Below are positions 28,969 to 37,724 of a DNA stretch of 64,000 bases, one piece after another. Made by a program: the position numbers and the translations under genes. The notes under the pieces were generated by a model, which worked only from the letters and a program-made list of their open reading frames with translations, did not search any database and was not told the DNA's origin. Numbering within the stretch: the first letter of the stretch is position 1; every line of letters begins with the position of its first letter. Source of the DNA: JAXGXJ01 sp963816155 (GTDB lineage: Bacteria > Actinomycetota > Thermoleophilia > RBG-16-64-13); NCBI GenBank assembly GCA_963816155.1, contig CAWFJE010000010.1, positions 620,001-684,000 on the forward strand, given 5' to 3'.

Positions 28969-29043
28969 CCCCGGCGAATTCCCGCACTTGGCGCGGATCC
29001 ACCGTCCACAGACCGTGGTGTGACACCAACATCAATCTCTCGA

Positions 29044-29655
29044 CTAATCCTCCCGCGGATGACCTGCGTTCGCCCGAGGTGCCACCGGATAACCAGCGTC
29101 TACCCAGGCCGCATAGTTCCCGGCCAAGCGGTAGACCGCGGTGAAACCCGAGCGGGCCATTTCCGCGCACGCACATGGGGACATCTCACCCACACCCCTG
29201 TAGCTCTCCCCCAGGGCGACTGCAAGACTGATAGCGCTTTTCGATTGGCTGGGGCACGCCGCTTCCAAGTAGCTGCGGTTCTCCTCGGATATTGGACTGC
29301 ACCCGTGACAGTACAGAAGATAGGGCACGTCTTTGTCCAGAGTGGGGATGGCTTCCTGGAACTCCACAAGCCCGTAGTTGACCGCCGCAGGAATATGTCC
29401 CTGGCTGTACCGACTCGACAGATCGACTACCATCACATCCGGGTTGGTGTCGATCAACTGCTTCGCCTGCTCTGGAGTCAACTCCATGTAGGAGCATGAT
29501 CCCCCACTGCCGCCAACAGCCACGACGTCCCCCGTGGGGGTAATCGCCGGCCCGCCGGTATCTGCAGTGTTTTCGCTACAGGCGCCGAGCGCCGGGACCA
29601 GAAGCAGCACGGCGAGGATCGCCGCGACCAGAAGAAATGGTCTCTTGGTTTCCAT
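29044..29655 (-). CDS. Rhodanese-like lipoprotein
   Basis: A 203-residue exported lipoprotein. The signal peptide ends in the lipobox LGAC, and ATG 29655 has GGAGG upstream. The rhodanese domain shows MELTPEQAKQLI, VMVVDLSSRYSQGHIPAAVNY and a C-terminal AVYRLAGNYAAWVDAGYPV. The usual catalytic loop is replaced by an insertion: YCHGC comes first, and about 20 residues later CPSQSKSA has the CxxxxK-S pattern of a catalytic loop. It probably transfers sulfane sulfur outside the membrane. It lies downstream of the LuxR and molybdoenzyme genes. Confidence 0.8.
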   Translation of the reverse strand: METKRPFLLVAAILAVLLLVPALGACSENTADTGGPAITPTGDVVAVGGSGGSCSYMELTPEQAKQLIDTNPDVMVVDLSSRYSQGHIPAAVNYGLVEFQEAIPTLDKDVPYLLYCHGCSPISEENRSYLEAACPSQSKSAISLAVALGESYRGVGEMSPCACAEMARSGFTAVYRLAGNYAAWVDAGYPVAPRANAGHPRED

Positions 29656-29878
29656 GGAACACGCGCCTCCCTCTCGGGATTGCCGTCGGAACAGAAGGCG
29701 ATGCGCGGGCTGGAAGCTCATGCAGGACCCTCAGCTGGCGGCCCGACCGAGGTGTGAACGGGGTACCTCCCTTGATCCCCGTATAGGCTCCAGCCTACCA
29801 GGAGCGCTGGGGTCGGGAAATCGCCCCAAAGGGTGTTCTTCCGTGGTCGCTTGGGGCTAACCGGCTCCCTCTCAGGAG

Positions 29879-30526
29879 CTAGAGCAGTCCCTCTCCAGCG
29901 GCGTAGACCGCGGCCTGTTGACGGTTCCTGAACCCCATCTTCAACAGGACTTTGTGGACGTGGATCTTGACCGTGTGAGGAGAGAGGTACAGCTGTTCGG
30001 CGATCTCTCGGTTGCTGGCTCCTCGACCGAGGGCTCGGAGGACCTCGAGCTCTCGCGGGGTCAAGCGGTTCTCCGGCCGCCTCGGGCCATCCGCTCCGGT
30101 CGTGGCTGGGACCATGTCATGGGAGACCACGATGTCGCCGTCAGCCACCATCTTGAGCGCGGCCAAGAAGTCGGGCGCGTCCAGGTCGCAAGAAAGACAG
30201 CCGACCGCTCCTGCCTCCAGCGCATGGTAGAGATCCTGGTGGGGATTGGCCGGACCTATCACTACGATGGGCGCTTCGGTACCGGCGGCAATGAGTTCTT
30301 CGACGAGCGGAACACCCACCCCGTCTGCTTCCCAGGCCAGCATGATCAGGTCCGGTAAACATCCTCTCAGGCCGTCAACGAGACCAACACCGTCTGCTCG
30401 CTGCCAAACCACCGGGAAAGCGCCGGCGTCAAGCAGACGACACAGCCCCGCTCGCGGAAGAGCGCGGGGACACACCAAGGCCACCCGAATGGGGCCCACT
30501 GGCTCGGACTTGGCTGAGCGGCCCAT
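29879..30526 (-). CDS. LuxR/NarL-family regulator with degenerate receiver
   Basis: A 215-residue protein. The C-terminal LuxR-type HTH is strong: RLTPRELEVLRALGRGASNREIAEQLYLSPHTVKIHVHKVL (split about residues 152-195). The N-terminal receiver-like domain lacks the phosphoacceptor Asp (PDLIMLAW, Ala64) and the acidic pair (ALVCPRA), so it is a pseudo-receiver and probably not controlled by phosphorylation. It is 104 bases downstream of the ferredoxin gene and may regulate the molybdoenzyme cluster. Confidence 0.87.
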   Translation of the reverse strand: MGRSAKSEPVGPIRVALVCPRALPRAGLCRLLDAGAFPVVWQRADGVGLVDGLRGCLPDLIMLAWEADGVGVPLVEELIAAGTEAPIVVIGPANPHQDLYHALEAGAVGCLSCDLDAPDFLAALKMVADGDIVVSHDMVPATTGADGPRRPENRLTPRELEVLRALGRGASNREIAEQLYLSPHTVKIHVHKVLLKMGFRNRQQAAVYAAGEGLL

Positions 30527-30630
30527 GGCTCCCCTTCATCTTCCGCTACCGCCCAAGTGAAGGGTGTGTTTGTAGTACCTCTGGCTCAAGTCTACACCGC
30601 TGTTCGGCCTACGCAATCCGTCCCGGCGTA

Positions 30631-31098
30631 CTAGACCATGCCCTCCTGGGATGGTCCGCGACGCCAGCGCAAAGCCTGAGTAGGACAGGAATCGGCACAG
30701 ATAGGCCGCATGCCCTCAGCCAGGCGATCGGAGCACTGATCACAGAGGCGCAGGATGCCGTCCCCATCGAACTGCGGCACGCCGAACGGGCAGGCCGCCA
30801 GACACTCGCGGCAACCGTTGCACTTCTCCTCGTCCACCCTCACGATCCCGTCGACTTCCCCTCTGCTGATGGCTCCGGGAGTGCACGCACTCGCACAGGG
30901 AGTGTCGGGGCAATGCTGGCAGGCCATGGAGTGGAAGGTCCGACGGACGTCGGGGAAGTACCCGATGGTGGTCTCGTAGACCCGGCGCAGCTTGATCGTC
31001 CCAGCGGCGATCCCTCGCCACTCTTTGCAGGCGATCTCGCACGTGTAGCACTTGATGCATCTTTGGGGATCGTGACTGAACGCGTATCCGTCCGCCAT
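30631..31098 (-). CDS. 4Fe-4S ferredoxin subunit of a molybdoenzyme (PhsB/DmsB-like)
   Basis: A 155-residue electron-transfer subunit with three or four cysteine clusters: CIKCYTCEIACKEW at the N-terminus, CQHCPDTPCASACTPGAI, CNGCRECLAACPFGVPQF, and a late CDQCSDRL with CADSCPTQAL. Start 31098 has GGGAGGAGG upstream and lies just beyond the end of the catalytic subunit gene, so the two are coupled. No membrane anchor subunit is seen nearby. Confidence 0.9.
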   Translation of the reverse strand: MADGYAFSHDPQRCIKCYTCEIACKEWRGIAAGTIKLRRVYETTIGYFPDVRRTFHSMACQHCPDTPCASACTPGAISRGEVDGIVRVDEEKCNGCRECLAACPFGVPQFDGDGILRLCDQCSDRLAEGMRPICADSCPTQALRWRRGPSQEGMV

Positions 31099-31100
31099 GG

Positions 31101-33401
31101 CTACACCTCCTCCCACGTGCTGATCTTGACCAGCGTCTGTTTGGCCATCTGGGAGAAGAACTTGTCGAACAAGGTCGGGTCGGAGTTATAGAGGTTGTTG
31201 ACCTCGCTGCCCCCGTCGCCGGCCTCGTAGCCGGGAAGACCCAGTTCCGCGCAGGATTGCCACCAGCCCCGCTTGGTCATGACCACCTCGGGAGAGATGC
31301 CGGGGAAGTATTCTGCCTTGAACTTGCTCCAGCCGTGAGGGGACTCGACGCGCACCCAATCGCCATCGGCGACTCCGTACTTCGCGGCCGTGGCCGGGTT
31401 GATCCGCAGCCAGGGATAGGGCTGCAACTCACGCAGGTAGGCGACGTTGTGGTGATAACTGTGCTGCGCGAGGTGATAGGCGTGCACATCGCTGAGGATG
31501 AGCGGGAACTCCTCCGTGAGTTCCGGGGTCTCGGCGATACCTTCCGGCGGCCCCTGATAGATGGGGAGATAGGGCAGTGTGCCGGTGCCGTCGCAGTCCT
31601 CCCTGCCCCCGAGGAACTCGTTGTAGCACTGCACCTTTCCGTGCGGCAAGTCCTTGAAGAGTTGCGCGTACTTGCGGTGCTGGGGCGCGGGTGGCGACGT
31701 GGACGCGGGTGGCGTTGCGGATACCGGCGCCTCAGGCGGCCGCGGCGCAGATGGCGAGGCGGCCTGCGCCGGCTCAGGTCTGGGCACCAGCATCCCACCT
31801 GGGTTCTGCCGCAGTTCGTCCACGGTCACGCCGTGACGAGCGAGCGCCTCGTTCATGAAAGCATCCATGTTGCCCTGCCAGAAATGCTCGCCATAGCCCA
31901 TGCGGACCGCGAGGTCGAGGTAGAAACGCCAGTCGCTGCGCGCCTCCGCCAAGGGCTCGACCACCTGGTTGTAGCCGGCGACCCAGACGCCATCGGGGGT
32001 GTTCCTCACCCCGAAGTGGTCGCCCTGCTCGTAGCTGGTGCAGGCGGGGAGCACGATGTCGGCGAAGTCGACGTGGGGCGAATGGAACACGTCCATCACG
32101 AACATGAAGTCGATCTTCCTCAGCGCCTCGGCGACCTTCTTGGGGCTCCGGGTGGCGGAAAGCGGGTTGCTGCAGCTGGCATTGAGCACCCGCAGAGGAT
32201 AGGGCTCGCCGGTCAGGACGCTCATGAGACCTTTGTAGTAGGCGGAGGTCGGCCCGCTCTCCCACCGTCCCGGAGTCTGGTACCAGACAGGTGCTTCTGG
32301 AGCCACCAGCTTCTCCACCATCCCCGGGGGCGCCAACTCGCCCAGGTGGGAGACCATGGGCCCGGGGAAGCCTCCGGCGGGCGGGGCGAACTGCCCACCC
32401 GGCACGTCGAGGTTGCCGGTTATGGCCATGATCAGGCAGACCGCGGAGACCGTGGCGGTGCCGTCGTTCGTCTGGTCGCCGATGCCGTTGCCCATACGGA
32501 TGACCATGGGACCGGCGGTACCCATGAACCGGGCCGCCTCGCGGATCTGCTCGGCCGGAAGCCCGGTGATGCCGGCCGCCCACTCGGGCGAGAACTGACG
32601 GACATGCGCGGCCAACCGATCGAAGCCGTGGCACCATTCGGCCACGAAGTCGGCATCGTAGAGACCCTCGCTGATCAGCACGTTCAGGACCGCCAGAGCG
32701 AGGGCACAGTCGGTCCCCGGCCTCACCGGCAACCACATGTCGGCCTTCGCGCCCATGGGCTCGAGCATAGGACGGATGTCGATCATCTTCGTCCCGTTCG
32801 CGAGAGCGTTCAGGATCGCCCGGGGAGTGCCCTGGTTGACTCCGGAGTTCTCAGGGTTCGCCCCCCAGTTGACTATCAGCCGGGTCTTCTGCCAGTCGTC
32901 CGGAGCCATGCTGAAGAAACCCATGGTGACTCTGGCCGCCGCCATGCGGGGCGTGGCGCAGATGGCGCTGTGCAGATAGTTGGGGCTGCCGTAGACGTTA
33001 AGGAACCGGCGCCCGAGACTGCTGAGCACCGGCCAATACTCGGGCGAAAGGACGCCATAGGCCTCCGGGCCATACTTCGCCTTCGTCTCGGTGAGCTTGT
33101 CGGCGATGGTATCGACGGCGTCTTCCCAGGTAATGCGCTGGAACCTGCCCTCGCCCTTGGCTCCGATGCGCCTCAGGGGATACTTCAAGCGGTCGGCGGC
33201 ATACACGAACTGGGGCCCGGTCAGACCCTTGGCGCAGAGGCTGGTGGAGCCACTGACGCCGTTGTTCAGGGCGTCTGGATTGCCCTCCACGCGCACAAAG
33301 CGACCATCCTTCACATGGCAGAGGATGCCGCAGGTGGGCCTATATGAGCCACAGCCGTGACAGAAAGTGGGGACGACCCGTTCGGCACCACCAGTCTTCA
33401 T
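31101..33401 (-). CDS. Molybdopterin-dependent oxidoreductase, DMSO-reductase family catalytic subunit
   Basis: A 766-residue molybdenum/tungsten bis-MGD enzyme. The N-terminal cluster site has an unusual spacing (FCHGCGSYRPTCGILC, then Cys56). Cys148 (SAICATPR) is a candidate metal ligand. GANPENSGVNQGTPRAILNA and IRMGNGIGDQTNDGTATV belong to the cofactor domains. A Pro/Ala-rich linker at about 540-580 precedes the C-terminal MGD domain (DWVRVESPHG). There is no Tat signal, so it is probably cytoplasmic. It resembles the thiosulfate/polysulfide reductase branch; the substrate is inferred only. Confidence 0.85.
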   Translation of the reverse strand: MKTGGAERVVPTFCHGCGSYRPTCGILCHVKDGRFVRVEGNPDALNNGVSGSTSLCAKGLTGPQFVYAADRLKYPLRRIGAKGEGRFQRITWEDAVDTIADKLTETKAKYGPEAYGVLSPEYWPVLSSLGRRFLNVYGSPNYLHSAICATPRMAAARVTMGFFSMAPDDWQKTRLIVNWGANPENSGVNQGTPRAILNALANGTKMIDIRPMLEPMGAKADMWLPVRPGTDCALALAVLNVLISEGLYDADFVAEWCHGFDRLAAHVRQFSPEWAAGITGLPAEQIREAARFMGTAGPMVIRMGNGIGDQTNDGTATVSAVCLIMAITGNLDVPGGQFAPPAGGFPGPMVSHLGELAPPGMVEKLVAPEAPVWYQTPGRWESGPTSAYYKGLMSVLTGEPYPLRVLNASCSNPLSATRSPKKVAEALRKIDFMFVMDVFHSPHVDFADIVLPACTSYEQGDHFGVRNTPDGVWVAGYNQVVEPLAEARSDWRFYLDLAVRMGYGEHFWQGNMDAFMNEALARHGVTVDELRQNPGGMLVPRPEPAQAASPSAPRPPEAPVSATPPASTSPPAPQHRKYAQLFKDLPHGKVQCYNEFLGGREDCDGTGTLPYLPIYQGPPEGIAETPELTEEFPLILSDVHAYHLAQHSYHHNVAYLRELQPYPWLRINPATAAKYGVADGDWVRVESPHGWSKFKAEYFPGISPEVVMTKRGWWQSCAELGLPGYEAGDGGSEVNNLYNSDPTLFDKFFSQMAKQTLVKISTWEEV

Positions 33402-33637
33402 GCTCGACCTCCGAAGCGGGCAGGCCCGCTACTGTTTGTCCGCCGCGGCGGCGGACTTCGACACCGTCATGGTACTCCAGGCGGCGGCTGTCTGCGCCAG
33501 GGTGGAGGGGATCGGCGGGTCGCGGCGCGGCCACGCCCCATGTATGCTAAGAGAAGCGACGCGATGCCGGGTCTGCTCGATACCGGCAGAGTGAGGCTGA
33601 GACCACCCGTGACCACGTCACATACGAGGAGGCGGCG

Positions 33638-34177
33638 ATGTCCAAGCTCACGACCAACACGTGGCCGACCACTCCTATCCTCGTGACCCTCCTGCTCTTC
33701 ACAATCGTCGCCCTGGGTCTGGCCGGCTGCGGCGGCGACACGGAGGAGACCACTACCGAGTCCGAGGCAGCTTCCGTGGTGACTACCGCGGCGGATGGGA
33801 CGACCGACGTGGGAGGCAGCAGCGCGACCACGGGCGGGAGCACAGAGGCTTCGGCCTCCGCCGCGAGCGGTGTCGACCAACTGAGCGGCGACGAGCAAGC
33901 CGCGGCCATCGGCATAGCCCGAGGCTACTTGGCGGGGCAGACCGACTTCTCCAGCGGCGACTTCGAGTGGAAGATCGTCGCCGTCACCCAAGACGATGAG
34001 CAGCAGTGGTGGGCTCATGTGGAAGCGACGCCCAAGGGCGGCGTAGCAGCCGAGCCGCATGACTTCTTCGTGTTCCATCCCGCAGACAAGGCGCTCTGGT
34101 ACGTGCATGGGATGGGCACGGACAGCGAGCCCATGGACGAGTTGAACGTGCCCGAGGAGATTCGGAGCAAGTCCTGA
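33638..34177 (+). CDS. Lipoprotein of unknown function
   Basis: A 179-residue exported protein. The signal peptide ends in the lipobox LAGC (about Cys32). A Thr/Ser/Glu-rich spacer (about 35-80) leads to a small domain (AIGIARGYLAGQTDFSSGDF, WWAHVEATPKGG, FFVFHPADKALWYVHGMG). The domain is not recognised; the final part is PepSY- or NTF2-like in feel only. Confidence 0.7.
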   Translation: MSKLTTNTWPTTPILVTLLLFTIVALGLAGCGGDTEETTTESEAASVVTTAADGTTDVGGSSATTGGSTEASASAASGVDQLSGDEQAAAIGIARGYLAGQTDFSSGDFEWKIVAVTQDDEQQWWAHVEATPKGGVAAEPHDFFVFHPADKALWYVHGMGTDSEPMDELNVPEEIRSKS

Positions 34178-34246
34178 GAAAGGCGGTCTAGCCTAGCTGA
34201 CGGGCGTACCCCAGGCGACAGCCCGAGGCCGCCCTGGAATCTGCTG

Positions 34247-34744
34247 TTACTCTTCAGCCCGCTGGAGCGTCCTTCGGATCTTGGTCAGGTCGTAGCCCTT
34301 GCTCGCGATCAACTCGAGGAGTTCCTCGTAGAGCGCGTCGTCCATCTGAGGCGTGCGACTCAGTATCCACAGATAGGTCCGACTCGGATGCCCGACGATG
34401 GCCCAGCGGTAGTCGGCGTCCAACCCTATGATCCAATAGGCTCCCCAGAAGGGCCAGAAGAAGGTGACCTTGAGCTTCGCGTTGGTCGTCCGATCGACGA
34501 CCCGGGCCTTCCCGCGCGCGGCGCGGACCTTTCCTTGGAGCGTGTCCTGAAAACAGGTGTTGACTACCTGGATGTCGCCGTTCTTGCGGAGCGAGTAGTC
34601 GGCCGTCACGCCGACGCATCCTTTTTGGAAGCGCTGAGGGATGGTGGCGATCTCGTACCACGTGCCGAGGTACCTCTGCAGATCCACGTGCGGCACGACA
34701 TCCAGAGGAGGCGTCTGCGCGCTACGCGCTGCGAACACGGCCAT
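34247..34744 (-). CDS. blc: Lipocalin family protein (Blc-like)
   Basis: A 165-residue beta-barrel protein. The lipocalin signature is YLGTWYEIATIPQRFQKGC, followed by VTADYSLRKNGDIQVVNTC, WPFWGAYWIIGLDADYRWAIVG and ILSRTPQM. It has no lipobox, unlike E. coli Blc, so it is probably cytoplasmic. ATG 34744 has AAGGAGG upstream. It binds hydrophobic ligands such as lysophospholipids in characterised members. Confidence 0.88.
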   Translation of the reverse strand: MAVFAARSAQTPPLDVVPHVDLQRYLGTWYEIATIPQRFQKGCVGVTADYSLRKNGDIQVVNTCFQDTLQGKVRAARGKARVVDRTTNAKLKVTFFWPFWGAYWIIGLDADYRWAIVGHPSRTYLWILSRTPQMDDALYEELLELIASKGYDLTKIRRTLQRAEE

Positions 34745-34847
34745 GATCCCTCCTTGAGGCCTGTGGGGCTGATCGTCGCTACCGACATGGTACTCCGGTC
34801 GCGGCACGGCCGGTCGGCAGCGGGTCGCCGACTGAGCGGATCGGCGC

Positions 34848-35747
34848 TCAGAGCCTGCGCTGCCACTCCTGTCTGAGGGGTGCCGCTTCGCCCATGGCCA
34901 CGTAGCGGTCGATCACCTGTAGCATGGCCTCCCTGTCCGCGGGCAACCTACCTTCGAGGGGAAGGTAGTTGGAGGCATGGGTGGTGCGGAACACCGCATC
35001 GGTCACGTCGGTCTCGGCGATGATCTGGCGAAGTTCGCGCAGGATCGCCGCCGGACCGGGCAGGACGAAGTCGCCCCGACGCACGTCTTCAGCCAAAGGC
35101 GCGCCGTCCGCGAGCATGAGCGACAACAAGGAGATGTAGTCGGGGTCGATGGCCGACAGCGCGCGCGCCGTGCCCCGGGCATGCTCCGCCGAACGCTCCG
35201 CTCCTCCCAAGCCCAGGATGGCCATCACAGAGAGCTTGAGACCGGCATCCTTGGCTTTGCGACCGGCCTCCACCTGCTCGCCCACCGTCACGCCCTTGTC
35301 CATCGCGGCCAGCGTCGCATCGTCGCCCGATTCCAGACCCAGGTAGAGCATGTACAACCCACGCTCACGGAGGGCGCGAAGCTCCTCCGGGGTCTTGCGG
35401 AGCAGCGATCTGCCGTTGGCGTAGGCACTGACCCGCTCGAGGGCGGGCAGTTCGGCGCGCAGCAGATCGAGCACCGCGAGCAAAGAGCGGGCAGGCAGCG
35501 CCAACGCGTCGCCGTCGGCGAGGAACACCTTCCGCACTGTCTGTTTCACCTCGGAAGGGAGCCGCTCCACGTCCTCCCTCACCTCGGCCGCAGGCCGCAC
35601 CCGGAACGGCTTGCCCGCATACATGCCACAGAAGCGGCAGTCGTCGTGCGAACAGCCATACATGACCTGAAGGATCAGGCTGTCGGCCTCGCTGGGCGGA
35701 CGATAGACGGCGCCCAGGTAGCGCGGGTAGGTCGTGTCCGCGCTCAT
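34848..35747 (-). CDS. Radical SAM protein
   Basis: A 299-residue enzyme with a C-x4-C-x2-C cluster motif at Cys32, Cys37 and Cys40 (GCSHDDCRFCGMY), as in the subgroup with GCSHNxCxFCxMY. VFLADGDALALP and LYLGLESGDDATLAAMDKG complete the partial TIM barrel. The reaction is unknown. It ends the leftward unit that begins with selenoprotein copy 2; the gap is only 6 bases, so it is likely co-transcribed. Confidence 0.88.
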   Translation of the reverse strand: MSADTTYPRYLGAVYRPPSEADSLILQVMYGCSHDDCRFCGMYAGKPFRVRPAAEVREDVERLPSEVKQTVRKVFLADGDALALPARSLLAVLDLLRAELPALERVSAYANGRSLLRKTPEELRALRERGLYMLYLGLESGDDATLAAMDKGVTVGEQVEAGRKAKDAGLKLSVMAILGLGGAERSAEHARGTARALSAIDPDYISLLSLMLADGAPLAEDVRRGDFVLPGPAAILRELRQIIAETDVTDAVFRTTHASNYLPLEGRLPADREAMLQVIDRYVAMGEAAPLRQEWQRRL

Positions 35748-35753
35748 GACGCG

Positions 35754-37541
35754 CTACTCGTCGTACTCGACCTCCGGATCGGGCAGGCCGCAGGCGCCGT
35801 CGGCGCAGTCACCCTCCGACGCCACCGACACCCCCGGGCGCCAGTAATCCACCGGCGCGGACCCCAAATACCCGTAGTCACTCGTCTTCCACACGGGGCT
35901 GGTCTCGCCGCCCACTACCACGATGTTGATGTTCTTCGCGTTGTGGTAGTGAGGGATGAGCTCGTCATCCGCCGCCTTCCTCCACGTGGCGTACGGCTCG
36001 ACCCCTTTGTCGGCCAACGGCGCCACCAGCATGTCGATGGTGTCGGTACCCCAGTATCTCCCCGCCGGGATGAGGGCGTTCTCCGCTATCCAGCGGCTGA
36101 AGTCCTCCTTGCTTTCGAAGCCGTCGAGTTCTTTGAGGCGCGTCGCGACCAGCGGATCCATGAGGATGGTGGCGAAGGAGTTCAGACCGGGGATGACGCT
36201 CAGCTGCAGATCGATCTCTTCCCCCACCGAGCGGGCGGCTGCGGCATGCAGACTGTTCAGCACGTACCAGCCCCGGAAGACGCTCACCACGCTCTCGTCG
36301 GGCTGGTAGCCCTTCTGCACGTGAAAGGGAGTCCAGACGCTGCGCTCCTCGTTCTCGGCCACGCACATGTTGTTGTAGATGAAATTGTTGCCCTGCGAGC
36401 TCCACAGCGTCATCCGCGGACGCGCGAAGCCGTAGGCCATGGACAGCAGCGTCCAGGCCCGGCCTATGACCGCGTTGGCCTGATTGACAGGGCTGAAAGC
36501 GGCCATGCCCGCGTTCATGCCGATCTCGTTGCGGATGGGCCCATTGACCACGAGCATGCTGGCGAAAGGGGTGGTGGAGGGCGTGAGGGCGGAGTGTTTG
36601 GTGGCCGCCACAGCCAAGATCACGGGGAGATGCTCCGGGCGCGCTCCGGCCATGACCGCTACCACGGCGACGTCGCGGACGGTGTATGTGACCGTATCCT
36701 TGGCGTCGATCATGAAGATCTCCCCGACCACCTCGTCGCCAGGACGGCCGGTGCCGGTGAGCATGCACTCCACCCGTTCCTCTGTGGGGAGAATGACGGG
36801 GAGCCCGTCGGTCCAACCACGTTCGTAGAACAGACGCTGGAGGTTGTCCTCGGTGTCGGGTGGGAGCAACGCCTCGCGGACGACCGGCGCCGCGGCGGCG
36901 GCTTCGCCGCTCGGTGCTGGGCCGAAGCCGTTCCCGCCGGGCTGCTTGGTGAGCGCATCGACGATCTCGTCGATGACCCGCGTGCCCGTGAGAGGATCGT
37001 CTCCCTCCAGATAGGCATACAGGGTCTCGTCGGGCATGCTCACCACGGGGTGCGGCGTGTAGACGAAGGGCAGAGCCACGCCCAGCGACCTCATCTCATT
37101 CCGAACGTGGACCGCATAGGTGTGAGTGGACAGAGGAGCGGTGGGGATACCGTAGGTGAGTTCGAGCTTGCTGCTACTCGCGGCGACCGCCGCGGCACAA
37201 CCCGGTCAGCCACCTACCCCGATGATGACGGCTTGACCTCTTTCCCTGATCTCATCCCAGAGCTCGTTCGTATCGTCGGCGAAGACGTTACCCGGCTTGC
37301 GCTTCCGTACGGTGGTGACCGACGGCATGTTGGCATCGAACCAGCGCTGCACCTGCTGCATGAACTTGTAGCTGCCGCCGAAGCCGGTATCGACGAGATA
37401 GACGACCTTGCCTTCCAGAGTGTCGAGCCTGCGGGCCAGCGGAGCCAGCGCGGACGGTGCCGCCCCAGCGCTCTCGCCACCATCCACCGGGACGATCTGG
37501 AATTGCGGGTTGGCGACTGACAATACTGTGGACTGGGACAT
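35754..37541 (-). CDS. UGSC-family selenoprotein with long C-terminal domain (copy 2)
   Basis: This is one 595-residue protein read through an in-frame TGA at codon 112 (37206-37208). The N-terminal UGSC region (LDTLEGKVVYLVDTGFGGS, FDANMPSVTTV, GQAVIIGVGG) runs into Sec-Pro-Gly-Cys, then AAAVAASSSKLELTYGIPTA in the same frame. The 450-residue C-terminal part is clearly paralogous to copy 1 (TDGLPVILPTEERVECMLTG, VMAGARPEHLPVILAVAA, VVNGPIRNEIGMN). It ends with a Cys pair, CADGAC. It is followed by the radical SAM gene after 6 bases. Confidence 0.85.
37179..37194 (-). other. Candidate bacterial SECIS element (copy 2)
   Basis: Eleven bases after the in-frame TGA, the message folds a perfect 6-base stem CGCGGC/GCCGCG with loop GGUC. 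The spacing and the GU in a small loop match the minimal SelB-binding hairpin known from E. coli fdhF. Confidence 0.75.
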
Positions 37542-37676
37542 CTGCAGCCTCCCACGAGTGACGCACAGCCGTCGGACAACTACTCGGCGTCGACCGACGA
37601 CGATTCAGGACTTCCCGGCGCCTATGCGCGCGGTGCGCGAAGGATAGCAGGCGGGCGCCATCACGTGGCACCCGCG

Positions 37677-37711
37677 AGCGGCCCCCGCATCCCCATGGTG
37701 CGGGGGCCGCT
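37677..37711 (-). terminator. Strong hairpin after the MmpL gene
   Basis: Thirteen-base perfect arms AGCGGCCCCCGCA and TGCGGGGGCCGCT enclose a 9-base loop, starting 14 bases after the repaired MmpL stop. It separates the MmpL unit from selenoprotein copy 2. No U-tract is present. Confidence 0.65.
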
Positions 37712-37724
37712 CCCTACAGCTGGA

